A DNA stretch of 11,773 bases, taken from an uncultured Erysipelotrichaceae bacterium (lineage in GTDB: Bacteria; Bacillota_I; Bacilli_A; Erysipelotrichales; Erysipelotrichaceae). Location: positions 1 through 11,773 of the forward strand of contig ONOV01000088.1 in assembly GCA_900319505.1 (NCBI GenBank). The letters are read 5' to 3'. A program made the translations under genes and the position numbers. Shown piece after piece: positions 6,833-11,773 of the stretch (positions are counted from its first letter, which is position 1; each line of letters begins with the position of its first letter). The notes beneath the pieces were generated by a model. That model was not told the origin of the DNA and ran no database searches. It was given only the letters and a program-made list of their open reading frames with translations.

Positions 6833-8500
6833 TCAGAACAGACCGTAAATCTTACCGTCATCATCAATGCCCATGTGATCGGCTGCCGGTACTTTCGGCA
6901 GACCAGGCATGGTCAGAATATTGCCGGTATAGACAACAATGAATCCCGCACCTGCGGAAATAGAAATATCTTTGACATGAATTGTGAAGTCACGGGGTCT
7001 GCCTTTCAGCCTGGCATCATCACTCAGGGAGTTCTGTGTCTTGGCAACGCAGACCGGCACCTTGTCCCAGCCGAACTTCTTGTAGGTTTCGATTTTGACT
7101 CTGGCTTCATCGGAATATTCAACGTCCTTTGCGCCATAGACAACTGTCGCAATCGTATGGATCTTCTCTTCAATGGAACAGTTCACATCATACAGAGGCT
7201 TATATGTATCAGGCTGCTCACAGAGATCTGCAACCTTCTCAGCCAGTTCTGTCATGCCATCACCGCCTCTTGCCCAGCCATCGGCCAGTGCAGCCGGATG
7301 TCCGTTTTCACGGCACCAGTTCAGCAGTGCTTCCACTTCTGCCGGCGTATCTTTGGCAAACTTGTTGATGGCAACAATGTAAGGCAGGCCGAATGCCTTA
7401 ATGGTTTCGATGTGCTTCTGCAGATTTTCTGCACCTGCAAGCATGGCATCGGCATTTTCTTCTGTCAGCTGATCGACATCAACACCGCCATGCATCTTCA
7501 GGGCACGGACAGTAGCGACAATGACAACGGCATTGGGATGCAGATCACCGACTCTGCACTTGATGTCCAGAAACTTCTCTGCACCAAGATCTGCACCGAA
7601 GCCTGCCTCTGTTACCGTATAGTCAGCCAGCTTCAGTGCAAGCTTTGTGGCAATCAGAGAATTGCAGCCATGGGCGATATTGGCAAACGGACCGCCATGT
7701 ACAAGTACTGGTGTATGTTCCAGTGTCTGTACAAGATTCGGCTTCAGCGCATCCTTCATGACAACAGCTGCTGCTCCGGCCGCATGAATATCTTTGACCG
7801 TGACCGGCTGGCCGTCATATGTATAGGCAACAATGCATCTGGCAATGCGGTTTTCAAAGTCCTTCAGATCCTTTGACAGACACAGAATAGCCATCACTTC
7901 ACAAGCAACGGTAATGACGAAATGATCTTTCCGCTCAACCCCGTTTGTCTTCTTATCCTGGGCAATGGTAATAGAACGCAGTGTTCTGTCATTCATATCC
8001 ATACATCTCTTCCAGACGACCTTTTCCGGATCAATGTTCAGCGGATTGCCCTGGTAGATGGAGTTATCCAGCATGGCTGCGATCAGATTGTCTGCCGTGG
8101 TGATTGCATGCATGTCACCGGTGAAATGGAGGTTGATGGATTCCATCGGTACAACCTGGGCATAACCGCCGCCGGCCGCACCGCCCTTAAGACCGAACAC
8201 CGGACCAAGTGAGGGCTCTCTTAATGCCGCCATGGATTTCTTTCCGATCTTTCTGAGTCCATCTGCTAAGCCAATGGTTGTTGTACTCTTGCCTTCACCG
8301 GCTTTTGTTGGTGTGATGGCAGTGACAAGAATCAGCTTTCCATCCTTCTTATCTTTCAATGCATTGAAGATCGAAGAATCAATCTTGGCCTTGTCATTGC
8401 CATAAGGTTCTACATACTTCCGATCGATGCCTGCTTTTTCAGCAATCGTGTAAATGTCTTCCAGGTCAGCCTCCTGGGCAATACGAAGATCTTCATTCAT
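6833..8500 (-). CDS. fhs: Formate-tetrahydrofolate ligase (10-formyl-THF synthetase)
   Basis: ATP-dependent ligation of formate to THF, giving 10-formyl-THF for purines, initiator fMet-tRNA and, after reduction, methylene-THF. The 555-aa length is the family norm. The ATP-binding loop TPTKAGEGKST is at 63-73, followed by REPSLGPVFGLKGGAAGGGYAQ-type sequence from 94 and LHFTGDMHAITTADN at about 124-138, all strongly conserved in Fhs. Start: ATG with a perfect AGGAGG 8 nt upstream, the best ribosome site in the window, suggesting high expression. It lies 20 nt after recR with no terminator between, so it should share the dnaX transcript. Its place between recR and mnmG is not the B. subtilis arrangement. 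Confidence 0.97.
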   Translation of the reverse strand: MNEDLRIAQEADLEDIYTIAEKAGIDRKYVEPYGNDKAKIDSSIFNALKDKKDGKLILVTAITPTKAGEGKSTTTIGLADGLRKIGKKSMAALREPSLGPVFGLKGGAAGGGYAQVVPMESINLHFTGDMHAITTADNLIAAMLDNSIYQGNPLNIDPEKVVWKRCMDMNDRTLRSITIAQDKKTNGVERKDHFVITVACEVMAILCLSKDLKDFENRIARCIVAYTYDGQPVTVKDIHAAGAAAVVMKDALKPNLVQTLEHTPVLVHGGPFANIAHGCNSLIATKLALKLADYTVTEAGFGADLGAEKFLDIKCRVGDLHPNAVVIVATVRALKMHGGVDVDQLTEENADAMLAGAENLQKHIETIKAFGLPYIVAINKFAKDTPAEVEALLNWCRENGHPAALADGWARGGDGMTELAEKVADLCEQPDTYKPLYDVNCSIEEKIHTIATVVYGAKDVEYSDEARVKIETYKKFGWDKVPVCVAKTQNSLSDDARLKGRPRDFTIHVKDISISAGAGFIVVYTGNILTMPGLPKVPAADHMGIDDDGKIYGLF

Positions 8501-8520
8501 GGCTTTTTCCTCCTGTGTTT

Positions 8521-9117
8521 TTATTCCATGCTTTTACGGTCACTTAAAGCATGTGACAGAGTCATTTCATCCGCATAATCCAGCATGCCCCCGGCCGGCA
8601 GACCATGGGCAATGCGGGTAATCAGTAAATCAGGATACTTCTGATGCAGAAGCTTTTCCAGATACATGGCTGTGATCTCACCATCACGGGTTGCACTGGT
8701 CGCAAGAATAATTTCCTTACTGCCATCTGCTCTTCTGACAAGCTGATCTATATTTAGATCCTCTGGCAGAACGCCTTTGGAAGTTGAGATCAACCCATTC
8801 AGTACATGATAGACACCGTGATAATCGCCAGTCTTTTCCATGGCGATGATGTCACGTGAACTTTCTACAACAAAGATGGTCTGATGATCACGTGATTCAT
8901 CCTTGCAGATATCACATTCGTCTTCATCACTGAGATTGCCGCAGATCTCACAGTGTCTGAGATGATCTTTCACATCCAATAGACTTGCAGCAAAATTCTC
9001 TATTTCGGCCGGATCCATGTCAGCTGCGGACAGAGCATATCGCTCAGCTGTCTTTTCACCGACACCGGGCAGCCGGCGGAAGTTATCAATCAGATTTCTT
9101 AAACTCTTAGGATACAT
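8521..9117 (-). CDS. recR: Recombination mediator RecR
   Basis: RecR acts with RecO (and RecF) to load RecA on SSB-coated single-stranded DNA. The 198-aa protein has the standard architecture: N-terminal helix-hairpin-helix LPGVGEKTAERYAL (16-29); a Cys4 zinc finger with C56, C59, C68 and C71; a Toprim domain with IFVVESSRDI (81-90) and RDGEITAMYLEKLL (144-157); and the C-terminal tail. Start: ATG 4 nt after the ybaB stop, with only a weak AAGAGA ribosome site, so expression probably depends on coupling to ybaB. The ybaB-recR pair after dnaX is one of the most conserved bacterial gene orders. Two TCACGTGA sequences, the parS core, lie in the gene at 8852-8859 and 8888-8895. Confidence 0.97.
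   Translation of the reverse strand: MYPKSLRNLIDNFRRLPGVGEKTAERYALSAADMDPAEIENFAASLLDVKDHLRHCEICGNLSDEDECDICKDESRDHQTIFVVESSRDIIAMEKTGDYHGVYHVLNGLISTSKGVLPEDLNIDQLVRRADGSKEIILATSATRDGEITAMYLEKLLHQKYPDLLITRIAHGLPAGGMLDYADEMTLSHALSDRKSME
8852..8895. promoter_or_regulatory. Two parS-core-like palindromes (TCACGTGA) in recR
   Basis: TCACGTGA occurs at 8852-8859 and again at 8888-8895, inside the 10-bp palindrome ATCACGTGAT (8887-8896). Each keeps the central 8 bp of parS but lacks the outer TGTT/AACA bases. Strong ParB binding would not be expected from such matches alone, so I list them as weak candidates. Confidence 0.25.
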
Positions 9118-9121
9118 TCTC

Positions 9122-9427
9122 TTATAAACCCGGAATATTCAGACCGCCGGCAGCACTGCCAAGTTTTTCTTCTCTGTCCTTCTTGGCTGCCTCGATCGCA
9201 TTGTTCACAGCAATCAGCACCATGTCCTGCAGCATTTCCTTATCTTCTTTCATTAAGGCATCGGAAATTGTCACCGACTGTACTTCAAAATCACCATTCA
9301 CAGTAACTATAACGCCGTCTTCACCGCCCTGGGTTCCGGTGTATTCTCTGGCCTTGAGCTCATCTTCAAGCTGCGTCAGTCTGCTCTGCATTGCCTGGGC
9401 CTGAGCCATCAGCTGATTCAGATCCAT
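9122..9427 (-). CDS. ybaB: YbaB/EbfC nucleoid-associated DNA-binding protein
   Basis: A small 101-aa nucleoid-associated protein that forms tweezer-like dimers on DNA and is implicated in DNA repair and recombination. It begins with the family pattern MDLNQLMAQAQAMQSRL, a long charged helix. Then come the beta-strand region VIVTVNGDFEVQSVTI (39-54), a second helical segment (LQDMVLIAVNNAIEAAKK) and a glycine-rich tail ending NIPGL. Start: ATG with AAGGAG about 8 nt upstream, 12 nt after dnaX; recR follows after 4 nt. Length and gene order (dnaX-ybaB-recR) are exactly those expected. Confidence 0.95.
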   Translation of the reverse strand: MDLNQLMAQAQAMQSRLTQLEDELKAREYTGTQGGEDGVIVTVNGDFEVQSVTISDALMKEDKEMLQDMVLIAVNNAIEAAKKDREEKLGSAAGGLNIPGL

Positions 9428-9439
9428 ATTTTTCTCTCC

Positions 9440-11134
9440 TTATATAATGTCTACGTTTTCTTCACCGAAGAGCTTCAGAACCTTCTCTTCGGTTGTTTCT
9501 TCTTTCTTTTCCGTATAGGCTGCTGCCTTGAATTTCTCCGGCAGGGTTCCCTGCTTTGCATGGGTAACATAAGACTGCACACCGTTTTTGAAGAATACAT
9601 TTGTCACTGCATAGGGACGTTTATCAATGCCGAGTTCTTTCTTCAGAAACTCATACAGATCTCTGTTTTCACTTTCACTGTTGATGCGGTCAGCAGTGAC
9701 CTGATCCGGCACAGCAAACACAACGATCTGTGGTCCGGATAATACAATCGATGCCTGCTTCAGCATGTTCTTGTATTTGGCAGCAGAGATGCCAAGGATA
9801 GTTGAAAGTCCGGCAAACTTCTGCTGGTCTTCTGCCTTATTCTGTTTATCAGCAATCTGCATCATGCCAAGCAGATCATCTTCACTGATCGTAATTACTT
9901 TCTGGGCATTATCTGCCGGTTTAGCTTCCGGCGGTGCCGGTGTGTTCTGTACAGATTGTACTGGAGATGCCTGCGGCGCAGCAGAAGGCATGGCTAGTGT
10001 ACCGATGACAGGCGGTTCTTTCTGAACCTGTTCCTGTGTCGAAGCCTGTACAATTGTTTCACGTGAAACAATTGCGTCCAGAACAGTCACTTCAAACGCA
10101 GAAGCCTGACTCTGGGCAAACTTGAATCTGCCCTTTCCTTCCAGCAGTACATTGATCATATGCATCAGAGAACCGGCTGTTTCCTGATTGGCAAACAGAG
10201 CCGCTTCCTCCGGTGTCAGAACTTTCAGTAAACTGCTGTCGCTGGCATACGTATAGACAACCGCATCCTTTAACATATCAACCAGATCATCAATCATTCT
10301 CTGAAAATCAATGCCCTGATGTTCATACGCCTGGGTCCGCTCCAGAATGCTTTTAACATTCTGATCAAAGATATCATGCAGTAAATCAATCTTCTCTTCA
10401 CGTGAAGTCAGACCATAGATTCTGTCGATATCTTCTTCTCTGATCACATCAGAACAGAAAGAAGCACACTGATCCATAATGCTTAATGCATCACGCATGC
10501 CGCCATTTGCCAATAGAGCAATCTTCAGTGCCGCTGCTTCATCCATCTGAATGTTTTCTTTCTCGGCAATATCCAGCAGATGTTTCTGAATCTGATCTGT
10601 TCTGATCCTGAAAAAATTGAACCGCTGGCATCTTGATACAATGGTCGGCAGCAGTTTCTGCGGATCAGTAGTAGCCAGAATGAAAATAACATTCTCCGGC
10701 GGCTCTTCCAGCGTCTTCAATAGTGCTGAAGCAGCAGCACTGGAAAGCTGATGAACCTCATCGATAATATAGACTTTATGTCTGCCTACCATCGGTGCCA
10801 GTCTTGCCCGTTCAATCAGATCACGGACATCTTCCACATGTGTTTCATTTGCTGCATTGATTTCAATGATGTCCGGATGTGTACCTGCCGCAGCCATTTT
10901 GCAGTTATCACATTCACCGCATGGTGCCTTTTCGGGATGTTCACAGTTGACTGCTTTGGCCAATAGACGTGCCATTGTTGTCTTGCCGGTACCTCTTGGC
11001 CCGCAGAACAGATAGGCATGTCCTACTTTATTTTCACGGATCGCATTCTTGATGGTACGAACGGTCACTTCCTGTCCGACAACCTCATCAAACGTTGTCG
11101 ATCTGTATTTCTGATAGAGTGCTAACTTACTCAA
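9440..11134 (-). CDS. dnaX: DNA polymerase III subunits gamma/tau (DnaX)
   Basis: Clamp-loader ATPase that links helicase and polymerases at the fork. The 564-aa protein has Walker A GPRGTGKT at 45-52, a zinc module with C64, C72, C75 and C78, DEVH at 125-128, sensor-1 ATTD at 154-157 and the SRC arginine finger at 167-169. After domain III (to about 350) there is a Pro/Ala/Gln-rich linker, then a short tau-type C-terminal domain. Start codon is TTG at 11132-11134, chosen because AGAGGA lies at 11142-11147 and the sequence then aligns with family N-termini. The codons for the linker start (about residues 355-360, VSRET) contain a perfect parS. I see no A-rich slippery site for gamma-form frameshifting. 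Transcribed from its own extended -10 promoter just after tadA. Confidence 0.96.
   Translation of the reverse strand: MSKLALYQKYRSTTFDEVVGQEVTVRTIKNAIRENKVGHAYLFCGPRGTGKTTMARLLAKAVNCEHPEKAPCGECDNCKMAAAGTHPDIIEINAANETHVEDVRDLIERARLAPMVGRHKVYIIDEVHQLSSAAASALLKTLEEPPENVIFILATTDPQKLLPTIVSRCQRFNFFRIRTDQIQKHLLDIAEKENIQMDEAAALKIALLANGGMRDALSIMDQCASFCSDVIREEDIDRIYGLTSREEKIDLLHDIFDQNVKSILERTQAYEHQGIDFQRMIDDLVDMLKDAVVYTYASDSSLLKVLTPEEAALFANQETAGSLMHMINVLLEGKGRFKFAQSQASAFEVTVLDAIVSRETIVQASTQEQVQKEPPVIGTLAMPSAAPQASPVQSVQNTPAPPEAKPADNAQKVITISEDDLLGMMQIADKQNKAEDQQKFAGLSTILGISAAKYKNMLKQASIVLSGPQIVVFAVPDQVTADRINSESENRDLYEFLKKELGIDKRPYAVTNVFFKNGVQSYVTHAKQGTLPEKFKAAAYTEKKEETTEEKVLKLFGEENVDII
10055..10070. promoter_or_regulatory. 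parS: parS centromere site inside dnaX
   Basis: TGTTTCACGTGAAACA is a 16/16 match to the conserved bacterial parS palindrome bound by ParB. Palindromy extends four bases each side to a perfect 24-bp dyad at 10051-10074. It falls in the region encoding the start of the DnaX linker, where protein sequence is free to vary. parB itself is about 9 kb away at 21-917. It is expected to be a ParB loading and SMC recruitment point near the origin. Confidence 0.93.
10396..10407. promoter_or_regulatory. Degenerate parS-like palindrome inside dnaX
   Basis: CTTCACGTGAAG is a 12-bp perfect palindrome that keeps the central 10 bp (TTCACGTGAA) of parS and loses the outer three bases on each side. It lies 326 bp from the perfect parS. 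It could be a weak ParB site or a decayed copy; in frame it encodes Ser-Arg-Glu. Confidence 0.35.
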
Positions 11135-11157
11135 AATAGTTTCCTCTCGTAACCATA

Positions 11158-11166
11158 ATTATAACA
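11158..11166 (-). promoter_or_regulatory. Extended -10 promoter for dnaX
   Basis: On the minus strand TGT TATAAT (TGn at 11164-11166, consensus -10 at 11158-11163) gives a perfect extended -10 element. It overlaps the U-tract of the tadA terminator. No good -35 is present, since that position is occupied by the terminator stem. The predicted start near 11150 gives a leader of about 16 nt containing the AGAGGA ribosome site of dnaX. Confidence 0.7.
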
Positions 11167-11192
11167 AAAACGCTCGCATGATTGCGGGCGTT
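11164..11192 (-). terminator. Intrinsic terminator after tadA
   Basis: Read on the minus strand, AACGCCCGCA and TGCGAGCGTT (11192-11183 and 11178-11169) pair over 10 positions with one C-A mismatch around an ATCA loop. The final TT joins a T-run (11166-11170). The tadA stop codon touches the stem base. It should limit read-through from the SRP RNA/tadA transcript into dnaX. Confidence 0.75.
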
Positions 11193-11683
11193 CAGACCTG
11201 TTCAGAGGGATTATAATGCTTTTTTCCGGCTTTTCTCTTTCTTCTGAAAAAGGAAGTCAGAATCTCGGCACATTCTTCTCTTCTGACACCGGACACAACA
11301 TTCAGATGATGATTGATATGCTTGATGGTTCTTACCTGTATCAATGTATCGACACATCCCCCTTTAGGATCCGGTGTACCATAATAGACCGTTCTGATCC
11401 GGGCCAGTTCAATCGCGCCGGTACACATCATGCATGGTTCCAGGGTTACATACAGATCACAGTCATTCAGATAATAGTTATTCAGCTTCTTTGAAGCTTT
11501 CTGTATTGCCAGCATCTCTGCATGCGCATATGCCTGCATTTTCTTTTCCTTCAGGTTATGGGCACGGGCAATTACCTGATCATCTTTTACAATGACACAG
11601 CCGATCGGTACTTCATCGATCTCTTCTGCCTTCCGTGCTTCTTTGAGGGCCAGGCCCATAAAATATTCCGGTGTTTTTTCCAT
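11192..11683 (-). CDS. tadA: tRNA adenosine-34 deaminase TadA
   Basis: Converts A34 to inosine in tRNA-Arg(ACG), allowing it to read CGN codons. The 163-aa protein has the zinc-dependent cytidine/adenosine deaminase motifs: HAE at 54-56 (zinc ligand and catalytic Glu) and PCMMC at 83-87 (two Cys ligands), plus VPIGCV at 25-30 and DPKGGC at 105-110. I start at ATG 11681-11683 because MEKTPEYFMGLALKEA aligns with family N-termini. The frame runs further upstream to a GTG at 11702-11704, but that lies in the SRP RNA. No ribosome site is visible before this ATG: the preceding bases are the T-rich tail of the SRP RNA. A second ATG at 11657-11659 is also without a good site. The basic C-terminal tail (RRKRKAGKK) may contact tRNA. 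Confidence 0.95.
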   Translation of the reverse strand: MEKTPEYFMGLALKEARKAEEIDEVPIGCVIVKDDQVIARAHNLKEKKMQAYAHAEMLAIQKASKKLNNYYLNDCDLYVTLEPCMMCTGAIELARIRTVYYGTPDPKGGCVDTLIQVRTIKHINHHLNVVSGVRREECAEILTSFFRRKRKAGKKHYNPSEQV

Positions 11684-11690
11684 AGAAAAT

Positions 11691-11773
11691 AAAAAGCGGT
11701 ACACACAAACAGAGGCACGTATGGCTGCTTCGTTCCCGATCTGACCAGGTTAGATACATGTTTGCTGTACCGT
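11691..11773 (-). ncRNA. ffs: Small SRP RNA (4.5S type), 5' end possibly cut by the window edge
   Basis: On the minus strand, CTGGTCAGATCGGGAACG followed by AAGCAGCC is the conserved apical domain of SRP RNA. A GGAA tetraloop (11733-11736) is closed by G-C, C-G and U-A pairs, and the AGCAG side of the symmetric loop bound by the Ffh M-domain is present. The terminal helix pairs CGGTAC near 11772 with GTACCG at about 11697-11702, with further pairing of GCAAACA and TGTTTGT. The T-rich tail at 11684-11695 suits a transcript end. With only about 40 nt from tetraloop to 3' end, this is the small type without an Alu domain, not the long B. subtilis scRNA type. The first few bases may be outside the window. 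Confidence 0.9.

Noticed and set aside
6875..7876. A 333-codon open frame on the plus strand opposite fhs
   Set aside because: fhs is unmistakable on the minus strand; the opposite frame has no ribosome site and Cys/His-rich shadow-like composition.
9440..10080. Programmed frameshift in dnaX giving a short gamma form
   Set aside because: I found no A-rich slippery heptamer with a downstream hairpin in the linker or C-terminal region.
11684..11704. A GTG start for TadA inside the SRP RNA
   Set aside because: It would use SRP RNA helix sequence as coding sequence; the ATG at 11683 matches the family N-terminus.

Overview
The window carries thirteen protein genes and one RNA gene, all on the minus strand, with almost no spare DNA. 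The gene content suggests a low-to-mid-GC member of the Bacillota: SRP RNA, tadA, dnaX, ybaB and recR at one end, and mnmG, rsmG, noc, parA (soj) and parB (spo0J) at the other. Having both Noc and ParB is typical of the Bacilli/Erysipelotrichia side of the phylum. The small SRP RNA, the protein sequences and the gene mixture would fit an Erysipelotrichia-like gut bacterium, but that placement is inferred from memory, not from a search.

Layout in the direction of transcription (right to left): (1) The 3' end of a small SRP RNA (11691-11773) is followed almost directly by tadA (11192-11683), which ends in an intrinsic terminator. (2) An extended -10 promoter overlapping the U-tract of that terminator starts a tightly packed seven-gene run: dnaX, ybaB, recR, fhs, an unrecognised gene with an EVE/PUA-like N-terminus, mnmG and a ThyX-like gene. 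Gaps are -14 to +20 nt, and the run ends at a hairpin terminator at 3370-3401. (3) An AT-rich gap of about 200 bp (3232-3427) holds a perfect DnaA box, weaker boxes and the likely promoter of the last unit. (4) rsmG, noc, parA and parB form an operon ending in a strong terminator at 1-28.

The unifying theme is the replication-origin neighbourhood: chromosome segregation (ParA/ParB), nucleoid occlusion (Noc), replication and repair (DnaX, RecR, YbaB) and translation quality (TadA, MnmG, RsmG, SRP RNA). A perfect 16-bp parS centromere site (10055-10070) lies inside dnaX. A near-perfect Noc binding site (3021-3036) lies inside rsmG. So both the DNA-binding proteins and candidate targets for them are in the window.

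The least understood parts are two uncharacterised genes flanking mnmG: a 301-aa protein with a PUA/EVE-like start, and a 210-aa protein resembling flavin-dependent thymidylate synthase but with a degenerate signature. With fhs they make a possible folate one-carbon / tRNA-modification unit. I found no CRISPR array, tRNA, rRNA, insertion sequence or clear mobile element.
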